Of a stretch of 64,000 nucleotides of DNA, positions 37,956 through 48,424 are shown piece after piece. The first letter of the stretch is position 1. The number at the start of each line of letters is the position of its first letter. The notes under the pieces are model-generated. The model saw only the letters and a list, made by a program, of their open reading frames with translations, was not told the DNA's origin and made no database searches. The stretch lies in NCBI RefSeq assembly GCF_000380145.1, contig NZ_KB904620.1:62001-126000 (forward strand), in the 5' to 3' direction. Position numbers and translations under genes: made by a program. This DNA is from Streptococcus thoraltensis DSM 12221 (GTDB lineage Bacteria; Bacillota; Bacilli; Lactobacillales; Streptococcaceae).

Positions 37956-38548
37956 ATTCGTGTGGCTGCTCGTAGTCTGTCGGGTGCATGAATATAGTTA
38001 AAAGACTATAATTTAGCCCCATTAGATAAGTGTTATTCGTTTTAAGAGGCAGTCAAGTGGTCTTTATTTACCGACTGCTTAGCTTTTATCAGGAAGCTTC
38101 ATTTCGCAGAACTAAGCTGACAAAATCACTGCTTCGCATGAACTATTTTTGCCTTACACATCTTTGACTTTGATGTTGGTACAAACTAATGCTTACAAAT
38201 AGGGTATTCCACTGTCATAAGAACAGGGTAAAACATTTCAAAGAGTAAAGACATTGATATTCTTTTTTGGGTCACATTTATACTAGCCGTATTTCATTAC
38301 TCATACGTCACTTCAATAGCTTTTCATTAACTTAAAAATAATTGTCAATCAAAAACAGCACATTATTTTAAGCAAAATACTGTGACATGGAAGTCTTATT
38401 GAGCATAGAGAGATTCATATTTGTGTTGATTGTGTCCGGGTGAAGTGACCGCTATTGTGCTAAGTTTAATGATGTGTATAATAATGTTTTGCCTTGGAGC
38501 TGATTTGTAACTGCTGTTAGAAATAGTAAGTCTTATTAAAAAATATGT
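37956..38548. other. 593-bp gene-free region before holA
   Basis: I find no convincing ORF, RNA gene or named repeat here. A comEC-like gene often precedes holA in other Firmicutes, but I see no motif of one, intact or decayed. Confidence 0.5.
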
Positions 38549-38560
38549 TACAATGTGTCT

Positions 38561-39610
38561 ATGATTGCAATGGAAGAAATGGAAACCCTAACCTTAAAAA
38601 ATCTCCCCTTGATTACGTTAATCACAGGTGAAGACTTGGGTCAATATACTCAACTAAAGGAGCTATTCTTAACACAGATAGGCTATGATTCTTCAGATTT
38701 GAATATGACTTATTTTGATTTAAGCATGGTGCCTTACAGTGACGCCGCTTTAGATTTAGAGAGTCTGTCTTTTTTTGCAGAAGAAAAAGTCGTCCTTTTA
38801 GATCATTTTTTAGACATCACAACTGCCAACAAATCCTATCTCTCTGACAAGGAGTTGAAGCAATTTGAGGCCTATGTTGAAAATCCTGTGGAAACAACGC
38901 GATTGGTCATTTTTGCTCCTGGAAAGCTAGATGGACGGAGCCGTTTGACCAAACGTTTAAAGCGAGATAGTCGCCTTTTTGAAGCCGCACCTTTAAAAGA
39001 CCAGGAACTGAGTGCCTATCTTCAGCATTACGCACAAAAACATAATCTTCATTTTGAAGAAGCCGCACTTGAGGCTTTATTGATTAAGTCCAACTTTGAT
39101 TTTTCAGATAGTCTTAACAATCTGGCTTTTTTAGAAAGTTACAAAAAACAAGGTACCATCACGACTGATGACATTCAAGAAGCCATTCCTAAAACCCTTC
39201 AGGATAACATTTTTGACTTAACAAAGCTAATGTTAAATAGTGAGGTTGATGCTGTCCAAAGTCTTGTCAAGGATTTACGCTTGCAAGGAGAAGATGATGT
39301 CAAGTTGATTCCTGTTATTCTGGGACAATTTCGTATGTTTTTACAGGTTAATATACTGGCTAAGCGAGGAAAGACCGAGCAACAGATTGTTCAGGATTTG
39401 TCAGATATTTTAGGGCGCAAGGTCAATCCTTATCAAGTAAAATTTGCCTTGCGAGATTCCGCTCACCTTAGTTTGACATTTCTTCAAAACAGTATCAGCT
39501 ACTTGATAGAAGCTGATTATCACATTAAGCAAGGATTGGTTGATAAGGACTATCTTTTTGATATTGCTTTATTAAAAATAATGATGAAAACAGCAAAGAT
39601 GTCAAGATGA
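38561..39610 (+). CDS. holA: DNA polymerase III delta subunit
   Basis: 349 residues. Delta-subunit features are present: LITLITGEDLGQYTQLKE near the start, LVIFAPGKLDGRSRLTKRLKRD in domain I and the domain III segment KVNPYQVKFALRDSAHLS. It acts in the clamp loader, opening the beta clamp. The start is taken at the ATG at 38561; an extended -10 (TGTTACAAT, 38546-38554) ends 6 nt before it and no ribosome site is present. A GTG two codons upstream is less likely. Confidence 0.9.
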   Translation: MIAMEEMETLTLKNLPLITLITGEDLGQYTQLKELFLTQIGYDSSDLNMTYFDLSMVPYSDAALDLESLSFFAEEKVVLLDHFLDITTANKSYLSDKELKQFEAYVENPVETTRLVIFAPGKLDGRSRLTKRLKRDSRLFEAAPLKDQELSAYLQHYAQKHNLHFEEAALEALLIKSNFDFSDSLNNLAFLESYKKQGTITTDDIQEAIPKTLQDNIFDLTKLMLNSEVDAVQSLVKDLRLQGEDDVKLIPVILGQFRMFLQVNILAKRGKTEQQIVQDLSDILGRKVNPYQVKFALRDSAHLSLTFLQNSISYLIEADYHIKQGLVDKDYLFDIALLKIMMKTAKMSR

Positions 39611-39663
39611 GATAAGAGTAGCGCACAAAACAAATGACCTTTGTTAAACCAGTTTTTCGAGTT

Positions 39664-39882
39664 TATAATCAAATGAATTAACTTTCAGAACAAGAAAGTG
39701 AGACGCGGACAGTACTTGATTACTCTTCGAAAATTAACAGCAGACCTTGTTGACTTGATTTGAAGAAGACAGTTCTATCTGCTATCTGTGTCGCCTAGTC
39801 TGCTTTTGCTTTTGATTTTCATTGAGTATAAGTAGGGCAAGTCGAAAGTGACCATGTAGCAAAGTGAATGCAAAAGACTATA
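39664..39882 (-). mobile_element. MITE copy 3 (full, inverted)
   Basis: 219 bp in the opposite orientation to copies 1 and 2, between holA and sodA. The terminal TATAaTCAAATGAATTAACT is at the left and AAAAGACTATA at the right. The core retains both BOX-like ends. Confidence 0.85.
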
Positions 39883-40006
39883 TTTTGCTAGACAGTGGTA
39901 GTGTATTTATTGTGAATTGTAGTACAAACTTCATAGGCAAATCTCTTGAAAGCATTCTCAAAAAAGGTTAAGATTAAGGTATCAAATAAATGAAAGAGGT
40001 ACTAAC

Positions 40007-40612
40007 ATGGCAATTACATTACCAGAACTTCCATATGCCTACGATGCACTTGAGCCACAATTTGATGCGGAGACAATGACTCTTCACCATGATAAACACC
40101 ATGCGACATACGTGAACAACGCAAATGCTGCTTTGGAAAAACACCCTGAAATCGGTGAAGACCTTGAAGCTCTTTTGTCAGATGTCAACAGCATTCCTGA
40201 AGACATTCGTCAAGCGCTTATCAACAATGGCGGTGGACATCTTAACCATGCCCTTTTCTGGGAACTTCTTTCACCAGAAAAAACAGAAATTACAGAAGAT
40301 GTGAAAGCAGCCATTGATGAAGCTTTCGGTTCATTTGAAGCCTTCCAAGAAAAATTCACTACAGCAGCTACAACACGCTTTGGTTCAGGTTGGGCTTGGT
40401 TAGTTGTTAACGCTGAAGGTAAACTCGAGGTCACATCAACACCAAACCAAGACACTCCACTTATGGAAGGTAAAAAACCAATCCTTGGACTTGATGTTTG
40501 GGAACATGCTTATTACCTTAACTACCGTAATGTCCGTCCAAACTACATTAAAGCCTTCTTTGAAATCATCAACTGGAATAAGGTTGACGAACTTTACAAA
40601 GCTGCTAAATAA
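40007..40612 (+). CDS. sodA: superoxide dismutase, Mn/Fe type
   Basis: 201 residues. Metal ligands: His in [13 protein letters not shown] (first), His in [15 protein letters not shown] (second), and Asp and His in [11 protein letters not shown]. It disproportionates superoxide in the cytosol and is the main enzyme of this kind in streptococci. It stands alone, preceded by MITE copy 3 and followed by a terminator. Manganese is the likely metal in this genus, but the sequence does not prove it. Confidence 0.97.
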   Translation: MAITLPELPYAYDALEPQFDAETMTLHHDKHHATYVNNANAALEKHPEIGEDLEALLSDVNSIPEDIRQALINNGGGHLNHALFWELLSPEKTEITEDVKAAIDEAFGSFEAFQEKFTTAATTRFGSGWAWLVVNAEGKLEVTSTPNQDTPLMEGKKPILGLDVWEHAYYLNYRNVRPNYIKAFFEIINWNKVDELYKAAK

Positions 40613-40615
40613 TTT

Positions 40616-40645
40616 AAAGAGAGTGGGGAAACCTACTCTTTTTGT
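40616..40645 (+). terminator. sodA terminator
   Basis: AAAGAGAGTGGG-GAAA-CCTACTCTTTTT, with a GAAA tetraloop and a T run. Confidence 0.85.
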
Positions 40646-40777
40646 TTAGCTATTTGAAAAATCTGATAATTTTGACAAAGCTGTCCATTAATCTTAAATA
40701 GTTTATTGAAAAATTTCCTCGAAACAATTGAAAAATGTCAAATTTCCTTTATAATATTAGAGGTTAGGGGAAAAGTT

Positions 40778-41872
40778 GTGAATTTAAAACGTATCAATCA
40801 AATTTTATTAGGTGCTATTTTAGTAAGTTTTGTCTTGTTGGTGATTGTCGGCTTTGAAGACTACATCAAGCCTTTTTTTGCTGTAAAAAATGATAAAACG
40901 CAACGCATTGCTAAAACATCGTCAAGCCGTCGCCAGAAAGAAACGAAAAGTAAAGCATCAAAGACAAAGAAACAGGATTTTCCTGAGAAAAGTCAGGCAG
41001 AAAAAGATGCTGCCCAGTTAGCAGATTCTGGAATCATGGCAACTTATGGTTTGACGTTTGATTATGCACATATGACCTTGCCCGAAGTTGTTGAGGCTTA
41101 TATGGATTTTCAAGGTATTGATCATAGCAACATAGCCTTTTCTTACAAGGATATAACAACCGGTAAAACTTATTCAATGAATGATACACAGCCAATGACA
41201 GCGGGGTCTACTTATAAGTTACCTCTAAATATGTTGGTTGTTGACAAGGTTGCAAAAGGAAAGCTGTCGATGACAGAACGCTTTGATATTACAAATACGA
41301 CCTATGAGTATAAACCAGAGCATGATTCTTATGTGGCTGCCTTCAATGGTGCCATGACAATTCCCGAGATGCAGGAATACTCACTCGTTTATTCGGAGAA
41401 CACACCGGCATATGCTCTGGCAGAGCGTTTAGGTGGCATGTCAAAGGCATATAAAAAATTGGATCGCTATGGAAAGTCTAAAGCAAAAATCAAAACTATC
41501 CAACGCGAGGGAAACAAAACGACAACTGATTACTATATTCAAGTGCTCGACTATCTATGGCGTCATCAAAAGAAATACAAAGATATTCTTTATTACATCG
41601 ATCAATCTTTCCCAGGTCAATATTATGAAACCTACTTACCTTCTGAAATACAGGTTTATCAAAAACCAGGATATGTTCGTGAAGCCTTGAATATTGATGC
41701 GATTGTCAAAGAAGAAAATCCTTATATGGTTGCCTTATATACCCGTTACTTGGGTGGTTCTGATGAAAATTCAGAAGAAATCAATCCATACGGCTATAAT
41801 CAATTAACTCAAGTTGCCTATGTGATTAACCAATGGCATCGGGTTAACATGAATGGATTAAAAGCAAACTAA
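40778..41872 (+). CDS. class A beta-lactamase-fold serine hydrolase, membrane anchored
   Basis: 364 residues from a GTG start with GGGG 7 nt upstream. One N-terminal transmembrane segment (LLGAILVSFVLLVIVGF), a basic Lys/Ser-rich stretch (45-75), then a penicillin-binding fold. The three active-site motifs are seen: STYK (SxxK) in TAGSTYKLPLNM, SEN in YSENTPAYALAE and KPG in QKPGYVREA. The Glu-containing omega loop of true beta-lactamases is not evident, so this is more likely a D,D-peptidase-like or cell-wall-related hydrolase. Promoter TTGAAA (40728), 16 bp, TATAAT (40750). Confidence 0.8.
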   Translation: MNLKRINQILLGAILVSFVLLVIVGFEDYIKPFFAVKNDKTQRIAKTSSSRRQKETKSKASKTKKQDFPEKSQAEKDAAQLADSGIMATYGLTFDYAHMTLPEVVEAYMDFQGIDHSNIAFSYKDITTGKTYSMNDTQPMTAGSTYKLPLNMLVVDKVAKGKLSMTERFDITNTTYEYKPEHDSYVAAFNGAMTIPEMQEYSLVYSENTPAYALAERLGGMSKAYKKLDRYGKSKAKIKTIQREGNKTTTDYYIQVLDYLWRHQKKYKDILYYIDQSFPGQYYETYLPSEIQVYQKPGYVREALNIDAIVKEENPYMVALYTRYLGGSDENSEEINPYGYNQLTQVAYVINQWHRVNMNGLKAN

Positions 41873-41884
41873 TAAACTGAATCA

Positions 41885-41918
41885 AAAAACGAAGTTGATT
41901 TTTTCCAACTTCGTTTTT
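41885..41918. terminator. terminator between the beta-lactamase-like gene and queA
   Basis: Arms AAAACGAAGTTG / CAACTTCGTTTT with A and T runs. MITE copy 4 begins directly at its right edge. Confidence 0.85.
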
Positions 41919-42025
41919 TATAATGTTTTGAATTAACTGTGATACACCGTCACTTCGACTTGCCGTCCTCAAGTACTGTTCCGCGCCTTCCGTTCCTTGT
42001 CCAAAAGTTAATTCATTTGACTATA
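41919..42025 (+). mobile_element. MITE copy 4 (short, no core)
   Basis: 107 bp. Both terminal repeats are present. Where full copies hold a BOX-like core this copy reads CTTGCCGTCCTCAAGTACTG, which is continuous. Confidence 0.85.
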
Positions 42026-42036
42026 ATTTGATAGCT

Positions 42037-43083
42037 TTAATCTTCTTTGCAAGAACGTTTGAGGAACATGGCATCCCCAAAACTAAAGAAACGGTATTTT
42101 TCATTAATGGCGTGCTTGTAGGCATCTAAGATAAAATCACGACCAGCAAATGCTGAGACTAACATGACCAAGGTGGACTTTGGTAAGTGGAAGTTAGTTG
42201 AAAAAGCATCGACAACAGAAAAATTGTAACCAGGCTTGATAAAGATATTGGTCCAGCCAGAGTCTGCCTCTAGCTTGCCATTGAATTTGTTACCAATGGT
42301 TTCAAGTGTACGGATGGATGTTGTTCCAACAGCAACGACACGACCACCTGCCGCTTTAACTTGATTAAGAGTGTCAGCCGCTTCTTGGCTGAGTTGGTAA
42401 AATTCTGAATGCATTTCGTGTTCATCAACATTTTCGACAGAAACAGGACGGAAGGTTCCAAGTCCTACATGGAGGGTGAGATAGACTAATTTGATACCCT
42501 TGGCTTCGATTTTTTTCAGAAGTTCTGGCGTGAAATGAAGACCAGCAGTAGGAGCGGCAGCAGAACCGTTTTCTTTGGCGTAAACCGTTTGGTAGCGGTC
42601 ACGGTCGTCTAGTTTTTCATGGATATAGGGAGGTAGTGGCATTTCGCCTAGACTTTCAAGCACTTCTAGGAAAATCCCATCATATGAAAAGCGAACGATA
42701 CGACCACCGTGTTCAAGTTCTTCGATGATTTCTGCCATGAGGCGTCCATCACCAAAGGTTACTTTTGAGCCAACTTTGAGACGTTTAGCAGGTTTAGCAA
42801 GCACTTCCCAGTCATCTCCAGATGTATTTTTTAAAAGGAGAAATTCGACGTGCCCATGGGTGTCAGGCTTTTCGCCATAAAGCCGGGCTGGGAGGACGCG
42901 CGTGTTATTTAAGACCAAGGCATCATTAGGATTGAGCTCATCAATGATGTGATCAAAGTGGGTATCTGTCATCTCGTTGGTTACTGGGTCTAAAACTAGC
43001 AGTTTTGAACTATCGCGTTTTTCCAGAGGGGTCTGTGCAATCAGTTCTTCAGGTAAATCAAAATCAAAATCCTTAGTATTCAT
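42037..43083 (-). CDS. queA: S-adenosylmethionine:tRNA ribosyltransferase-isomerase
   Basis: 348 residues. Family signatures: [21 protein letters not shown] at the N-terminus, [26 protein letters not shown], and VGLGTFRPV followed by HEMHSE. It transfers the ribose part of SAM to 7-aminomethyl-7-deazaguanine at tRNA position 34, making epoxyqueuosine. Divergent from nagB, with separate promoters. No other queuosine genes lie in the window, so the precursor pathway must be elsewhere or salvaged. Confidence 0.97.
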   Translation of the reverse strand: MNTKDFDFDLPEELIAQTPLEKRDSSKLLVLDPVTNEMTDTHFDHIIDELNPNDALVLNNTRVLPARLYGEKPDTHGHVEFLLLKNTSGDDWEVLAKPAKRLKVGSKVTFGDGRLMAEIIEELEHGGRIVRFSYDGIFLEVLESLGEMPLPPYIHEKLDDRDRYQTVYAKENGSAAAPTAGLHFTPELLKKIEAKGIKLVYLTLHVGLGTFRPVSVENVDEHEMHSEFYQLSQEAADTLNQVKAAGGRVVAVGTTSIRTLETIGNKFNGKLEADSGWTNIFIKPGYNFSVVDAFSTNFHLPKSTLVMLVSAFAGRDFILDAYKHAINEKYRFFSFGDAMFLKRSCKED

Positions 43084-43183
43084 AGGTCTCCTTTATGTTT
43101 TGTTATTCTTGTCTCTTGAAACAGCATTCCTATTGTAACACTTGTTTTTATATTTGTTTAGTCAGAGGGTTAGAATTCTTGTC

Positions 43184-43238
43184 TTGACAAAAATTGGTAT
43201 ATACCATATAATGAAATTATAAATTGATATAGACCAAT
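43184..43238 (+). promoter_or_regulatory. nagB promoter with two NagR/GntR-type operators
   Basis: TTGACA (43184-43189), exactly 17 bp, TATAAT (43207-43212). Operator 1, TTGGTATATACCAT, fills the spacer; operator 2, ATTGATATAGACCAAT, lies at 43223-43238. They match the GntR/HutC-family NagR dyad consensus, which responds to amino-sugar phosphates. Repression would be direct and tight. Confidence 0.85.
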
Positions 43239-43254
43239 TACAAAGGAGTTTAAA

Positions 43255-43959
43255 ATGAAAGTCATTACTGTAAAGAATGCTCAAGAAGGTGGCAAAATTG
43301 CTTTTACACTCTTGAAAGAAAAGATGACACAAGGCATCCAAACCTTGGGTTTGGCAACTGGTTCAACCCCTGAAACTTTTTATCAAGAAGTTCGTCAGTC
43401 TGATTTGGATTTTTCAGAAATGACCAGCATCAATCTTGATGAATATGTCGGATTAGATCAGACAAGTGACCAATCCTATGCTTATTTTATGAAAGAGCAT
43501 CTCTTTGATACCAAACCGTTCAAAATGTCTTATTTGCCAAATGGTAAGGCGACAGACTTAGAAGCGGCAGCCAAGGATTATGACAGGATTATTGCTGAAA
43601 ATCCAATTGATTTCCAAATCTTAGGCATAGGTCGCAATGGTCACATTGGCTTTAATGAGCCAGGAACGTCTTTTGATGAGACTACTCATATTGTAGATTT
43701 GGCACCATCAACCATCGAAGCCAATAGTCGTTTCTTTGATAGTATTGATGATGTACCAAAACAGGCTATGTCAATGGGGATAGCTTCAATCATGGCTTCA
43801 AAAACTATCGTTTTACTAGCTTTTGGATCTGAAAAAGCGGATGCCATTAAAGGGATGGTGGAAGGTTCTGTTACAGAAGACTTACCAGCCAGTGTTCTTC
43901 AAAATCATGATGACGTTATTGTCATAGTAGATGAAGCAGCAGCCAGCAAATTGGCATAA
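43255..43959 (+). CDS. nagB: glucosamine-6-phosphate deaminase
   Basis: 234 residues, the short Gram-positive form. Conserved: [13 protein letters not shown] (phosphate loop), [25 protein letters not shown] (catalytic Asp-His region). It converts glucosamine 6-phosphate to fructose 6-phosphate and ammonia, linking amino-sugar use to glycolysis. It is a single-gene unit with its own operators and terminator. Confidence 0.97.
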   Translation: MKVITVKNAQEGGKIAFTLLKEKMTQGIQTLGLATGSTPETFYQEVRQSDLDFSEMTSINLDEYVGLDQTSDQSYAYFMKEHLFDTKPFKMSYLPNGKATDLEAAAKDYDRIIAENPIDFQILGIGRNGHIGFNEPGTSFDETTHIVDLAPSTIEANSRFFDSIDDVPKQAMSMGIASIMASKTIVLLAFGSEKADAIKGMVEGSVTEDLPASVLQNHDDVIVIVDEAAASKLA

Positions 43960-43967
43960 TCAAAAAG

Positions 43968-43998
43968 AACCCAGTCTGAAAAAAACAGGCTGGGTTTT
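43968..43998. terminator. bidirectional terminator after nagB
   Basis: Arms AACCCAGTCTG / CAGGCTGGGTT with flanking A and T runs. It serves nagB and the convergent reductase gene. Confidence 0.85.
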
Positions 43999-44006
43999 GT
44001 GATAGG

Positions 44007-44963
44007 TTATAGTGTCCAGTCGATGTCTGGACCAGCTGGGATAATACCATTTGGATTGATGGTTTTGTGGCTACCATAGTAGTGGGTCTTGATGTGGTCA
44101 AAATCAACCGTATCAGCAATTCCTGGAAGATTGTAGATGCGTTTGGTGTATTGCCACAAGTTAGAGTAGTCAACTAAGCGTTTTAGATTGCATTTGAAAT
44201 GTCCAAAGTAAACGGGATCAAAGCGAACCAAGGTGGTAAAAAGTCTGATGTCTGCTTCGGTCATGCGGTCACCCACCAACCACTCTTGAGTGTCCAGTCT
44301 ATTTTCAAGGTAATCGAGCCCAGAAAAGAGGTTCAGTAATTCTTTTTCATAAACGGATTGTTCCGTGGCAAAGCCAGTTTTATAAACTCCGTTATTAACC
44401 TTATCATAGACCAGAGCATTGATGTTGTCAATGTCAGAACGAAGCTCTTCAGGGTAATACTCGTCGGTATTTCCGGTAATAGCGTTAAAGGCAGTATTGA
44501 ACATGCGAATGATGTCAGGGGACTCATTGCTGACAATCGTTTCGTTTTTCTTGTCCCATAGGACTGGTACTGTTACGCGGCCAGAATAGTTAGGGTCAGC
44601 TTTCAAATACACTTGGTACATGTATTGGCTTTTGAAAAGACTATCAAAAATGACACCAGGATAATCCTCAAAGGTCCAACCATTTTCTAGCATGTAGGGA
44701 TTAACGATAGAAAGAGAGATATGCTCTTCTAAATCTTTCAATCGGCGCATGATTAGAGTCCGACTTGCCCAGGGACAAGCGAGGGAAATATAGAGGTGGT
44801 AGCGACCAGACTCAGCTTTAAAGCCAGCTTTACCAGTCGGGCCAGCAGTACCATCAGCAGTTACCCAGTTGCGAAATTGAGCCTTGGAGCGTACGAATTT
44901 ACCACCTGTTGATTTGGTGTCATACCACTTATCTTGCCATTTACCATCTACTAAAAGTCCCAT
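44007..44963 (-). CDS. glutathionyl-hydroquinone reductase family protein (GST xi class, YqjG/ECM4-like)
   Basis: 318 residues. The xi-class glutathione transferase motif with the active Cys is present (SLACPWASRTLIMRRLK), preceded by YHLYIS. The all-alpha C-terminal domain has DIRLFTTLVRFDPVYFGHFKCN. Family members remove glutathione from glutathionyl-hydroquinones using a second glutathione. Ribosome site AAAGGAG precedes the ATG. The role in streptococci, many of which import rather than make glutathione, is uncertain. Confidence 0.85.
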   Translation of the reverse strand: MGLLVDGKWQDKWYDTKSTGGKFVRSKAQFRNWVTADGTAGPTGKAGFKAESGRYHLYISLACPWASRTLIMRRLKDLEEHISLSIVNPYMLENGWTFEDYPGVIFDSLFKSQYMYQVYLKADPNYSGRVTVPVLWDKKNETIVSNESPDIIRMFNTAFNAITGNTDEYYPEELRSDIDNINALVYDKVNNGVYKTGFATEQSVYEKELLNLFSGLDYLENRLDTQEWLVGDRMTEADIRLFTTLVRFDPVYFGHFKCNLKRLVDYSNLWQYTKRIYNLPGIADTVDFDHIKTHYYGSHKTINPNGIIPAGPDIDWTL

Positions 44964-45089
44964 TTGAATTCTCCTTTATGTGTTACTAATTAGTATTATA
45001 TCATTATCTGAAAATGATAGCTAATGAAAACACTTTAGGTTATATGTGTCCATCACCCTATTAAACTTCTAACATGCGTTTGGAGTATT

Positions 45090-45303
45090 TATCATCTTTT
45101 GAATTAACTTTGTTACATGGTTGCTTTCGACTTGCCCTACTCATACTCAATGAAAAGCAAAAGCAGACTAGGCGACACAGATAGCAGATAGAACTGAAGG
45201 TCATCAAATCAAGTCCACAAGGTCTGCTGTTGCTTTTCGAAGAGCATCAAGTACTGCCGGTGTTCTCTGTTCCTTGTTCTGAAAGCTAATTCATTTGACT
45301 ATA
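45090..45303 (+). mobile_element. MITE copy 5 (full, with BOX-like core)
   Basis: 214 bp, in the same orientation as copy 1. It is followed at once by a 35-bp spacer and copy 6. The spacer (45304-45338) recurs after copy 6 (45444-45478) with one mismatch, showing that element plus flank were duplicated in tandem. Confidence 0.85.
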
Positions 45304-45335
45304 CTGCAAATTAAAGGTTTTGCTTTGAGAAATGT

Positions 45336-45443
45336 TATAGTCTTTTGAATTAATTTTAATACATCGTCACTTTTGACTTGTCGTACTCAAGTGCTGTCCG
45401 TGTCCTCCGTTCCTTGTTTTGAAAGCTAATTCATTTGACTATA
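45336..45443 (+). mobile_element. MITE copy 6 (short, no core)
   Basis: 108 bp. Same orientation as copy 5 and with a matching right flank. It lacks the BOX-like core, reading CTTGTCGTACTCAAGTGCTG across the site. Confidence 0.85.
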
Positions 45444-45650
45444 CTGCAAATTAGAGGTTTTGCTTTGAGAAATGTTATCTTGATAAGAGGCGAGCAAAGT
45501 GCATCAGCTAATCTAGCCTTGGGCTCTTGGTATCGGTAGTTGCTGCATTAAAAATAATGTTAATCTAGCTATTAGTTTGAGAGATGGGAAACCTCTGGCA
45601 GTAAGTCTAGTTTTTTCTCATTTTTTTCGTATTGATAGGTAGGAGGAGTT
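45444..45650. other. coiA upstream region
   Basis: Contains the second 35-bp flank repeat (45444-45478) and 170 bp of AT-rich DNA. TTCGTATT at 45627, behind a T run, resembles a degenerate ComX (cin) box only weakly (5 of 8 positions of TACGAATA). I see no other signal. Confidence 0.4.
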
Positions 45651-46613
45651 ATGTTAATTGCAAAAACAGTTGATGGACGGTTGGTAAAGGCATTTGATGA
45701 TGACATAAATGGGATGGAATACTATTGTCCGGTGTGTTTGGGACCTGTTCGTTTCAAAAAAGGAGCGATTAAAACATGGCATTTTGCCCATCTATCAACT
45801 CAAAATTGTCAATTTAATTTTGAAAACGAATCAGCTGAACATTTATCATTGAAAGCTAAGATGTTTACTTCTTTATCTCAGAATTATCCAGTTGAAATTG
45901 AAAAATACTTATCTAAATATCAACAAATAGCAGATATTTTTGTTGCTCCTAAATTAGTATTGGAAGTTCAATGCTCACCCATCAGCGCTCAGAAGTTGCA
46001 AGAGAGAACAAGATCGTATCAAAGTCAGGGACTTTACCCCATTTGGTTGTTTGGCGAAAAGTTGTGGTTGAAGAAGCGCTTATCGGCATTTCAGAGGAGT
46101 GTTCTCTCTTATAGCGATTGGATTGGCTTTTACTTTTGGGAGCTGGATAATGCTAAAGAGGAGTTAAGATTACACTATTTAATCCATGAAAAATTGAATG
46201 GAGAACTTGTCTATTTAACGAAATCCTGTTCTTTTTCTGGTAATATCATGGCATTGTTGCGCTTTCCTTTTCAAAAAAAGAAGGTTGTTCGTTTGACTTG
46301 TTCTTGTATGGCAGACCCTCAAACATTTATTCAAAAACAACTTTTTTATAAAAATCCAAAATGGTTAAGAGAGCAGGAATTGGCTTATCAGCGTGGAGAG
46401 AACTTGTTGATGCAGGAAACTGACTTTTTCTTCCCACAAATTAAACCACCGCAAATCAATTATCAGAATTATCCAAAACCTGAAAAAATCGAGCGCTATT
46501 TTAAGCAGTTTGAGAGTTACTACAAAAATCAAAGGCTGAAAACTTCTCAGACTCTATACCCTCCCCTCTTTTATGATAAAATGATAGAAAAGCAAACAAG
46601 GAGAATGAAATGA
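45651..46613 (+). CDS. coiA: competence protein CoiA
   Basis: 320 residues. An N-terminal zinc-finger-like segment ([25 protein letters not shown]), then the nuclease-like core with [14 protein letters not shown] and [14 protein letters not shown], which hold the conserved Asp and Glu-x-Gln of the CoiA nuclease fold. CoiA is needed for recombination of incoming single-stranded DNA during transformation. It overlaps pepF by 4 bp, the arrangement in other streptococci. The ribosome site AGGAGG is strong. Confidence 0.92.
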   Translation: MLIAKTVDGRLVKAFDDDINGMEYYCPVCLGPVRFKKGAIKTWHFAHLSTQNCQFNFENESAEHLSLKAKMFTSLSQNYPVEIEKYLSKYQQIADIFVAPKLVLEVQCSPISAQKLQERTRSYQSQGLYPIWLFGEKLWLKKRLSAFQRSVLSYSDWIGFYFWELDNAKEELRLHYLIHEKLNGELVYLTKSCSFSGNIMALLRFPFQKKKVVRLTCSCMADPQTFIQKQLFYKNPKWLREQELAYQRGENLLMQETDFFFPQIKPPQINYQNYPKPEKIERYFKQFESYYKNQRLKTSQTLYPPLFYDKMIEKQTRRMK

Positions 46614-48412
46614 CTGATAATCGTAGCCACTTGAAACAAGAAGAAACCTGGGATTTGAGCACTATTTTTGAGACGGATCAAGCGTGGGAAGTAGAGCGTC
46701 AAGCTTTAGAAAGTGATTTGAAAGCTGCTCAAAACGATGCAGGTCACCTCTTAGATTCAGCTAAAAGTTTATTGGATATTACGGAAACCTCTCTAGAATT
46801 GATGCGTCGTCTAGAGAAATTATACGTGTACGCTTCTATGAAAAACGATCAAGACACAACGATTGCAACCTATCAAGAGATGGAAGCGAAGGCAACGGCT
46901 TTGTCATCACTTTACAGTCAAACCTATGCCTTTTATGAGCCTGAGTTCTTAACTATGACTACAGAGCAGTTAGAAGCCTATAAGGTAGAAGAGCCTAGAC
47001 TTGTTTCTTATGATCATTATTTTGAAAAATTATTGGCAGCTAAGGATCATGTCTTGTCGCAAGAAGCTGAAGAATTATTAGCGGGTGCGTCTGAAATTTT
47101 TGGTTCTGCAGCTGAAACCTTCTCTATCTTTGACAACGCTGATGTGACCTATCCTTGGGTTACTAATGATGAGGGAGAGCTTGTCGAATTAACGCATGGC
47201 AACTTTATTAGCCTTATGGAATCTAAAAATCGAGAGGTTCGTAAAGGTGCCTATGAAGCCTACTACGGTGTTTATGAGCAGTTCCAACACACCTATGCTA
47301 AAACCTTACAAACCAATGTTAAGGTTCACAATTATAAGGCAAAAGTTCGTGGCTATAAATCAGCTCGCCATGCAGCTCTTTCAGCCAATTTTATCCCTGA
47401 AGAAGTTTATGATACTTTATTGGCGGTTGTGAATAAGCATTTGCCGCTCTTACATCGCTACATGAAGTTACGTCAGGATTTACTGGGTCTTGATGAGCTT
47501 AAGATGTATGATGTTTATACGCCGCTGTCAGATCATGATATGGCTATTACATATCCAGAAGCCCTTGAAAAATCTCGTCAGGTTTTGACTATCTTTGGTA
47601 AAGATTATAGTGAGCGAGTTGACCGCGCCTTTTCAGAACGTTGGATTGACGCTCATGTTAATAAAGGCAAGCGTTCGGGGGCATATTCTGGTGGTTCATA
47701 CGATACCAATGCCTTTATGCTCCTCAATTGGCAAGATACTTTAGACAATCTTTATACCTTAATTCATGAAACAGGGCACAGCTTGCATTCAACCTTTACA
47801 CGTGAAAATCAACCATATGTCTATGGGGATTACAGCATCTTCTTGGCTGAAATTGCCTCAACGACCAATGAAAATATCTTGACAGAAACACTGCTTGAAG
47901 AAGTAACCGATGATAAAGAGCGCTTTGCGATTCTCAACCACTATTTGGATGGCTTTAAAGGAACGATTTTCCGTCAAACGCAGTTTGCAGAATTTGAATT
48001 AGCCATCCACAAGGCTGACCAAGAAGGTAAAGTTTTGACCAGTGATTTTCTTAACAAAACATACGCTGCGCTTAATGAAAAATATTATGGCTTAGCAGCT
48101 GATGATAATCATGACATTCAGTTTGAGTGGGCTCGTATACCGCATTTCTACTATAATTTCTATGTCTATCAATACGCGACTGGTTTTGCGGCTGCTTCAT
48201 ACCTAGCAGATAGAATTGTTCATGGAACAGACCAAGACCGAGAGAACTATTTAGACTACCTCAAAGCTGGTAATTCTGATTATCCACTAAATGTCATTGC
48301 TAAAGCAGGCGTGGACATGACAAGCGCTGACTATCTAGAAGGGGCTTTCAACGTTTTTGAAGATCGCTTAGAAGAATTGGAAAACTTAATTGCAAAACTA
48401 GGCGCTAAATAG
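46610..48412 (+). CDS. pepF: oligoendopeptidase F (M3B)
   Basis: 600 residues. The zinc site HETGHSLHS lies near residue 385, with the third ligand Glu in [11 protein letters not shown]. The gene is typical of the PepB/PepF family that cuts peptides of 6-20 residues in the cytosol. Translationally coupled to coiA (ATGA overlap). The N-terminal 180 residues are helical and highly acidic, as in other members. Confidence 0.95.
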   Translation: MTDNRSHLKQEETWDLSTIFETDQAWEVERQALESDLKAAQNDAGHLLDSAKSLLDITETSLELMRRLEKLYVYASMKNDQDTTIATYQEMEAKATALSSLYSQTYAFYEPEFLTMTTEQLEAYKVEEPRLVSYDHYFEKLLAAKDHVLSQEAEELLAGASEIFGSAAETFSIFDNADVTYPWVTNDEGELVELTHGNFISLMESKNREVRKGAYEAYYGVYEQFQHTYAKTLQTNVKVHNYKAKVRGYKSARHAALSANFIPEEVYDTLLAVVNKHLPLLHRYMKLRQDLLGLDELKMYDVYTPLSDHDMAITYPEALEKSRQVLTIFGKDYSERVDRAFSERWIDAHVNKGKRSGAYSGGSYDTNAFMLLNWQDTLDNLYTLIHETGHSLHSTFTRENQPYVYGDYSIFLAEIASTTNENILTETLLEEVTDDKERFAILNHYLDGFKGTIFRQTQFAEFELAIHKADQEGKVLTSDFLNKTYAALNEKYYGLAADDNHDIQFEWARIPHFYYNFYVYQYATGFAAASYLADRIVHGTDQDRENYLDYLKAGNSDYPLNVIAKAGVDMTSADYLEGAFNVFEDRLEELENLIAKLGAK

Positions 48413-48424
48413 GAGTCATTGGCT

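Noticed and set aside
34304..45443. Possible CRISPR array from the repeated sequences
   Set aside because: The repeats are dispersed between genes in both orientations, over 100 bp long, without regular spacers or cas genes.
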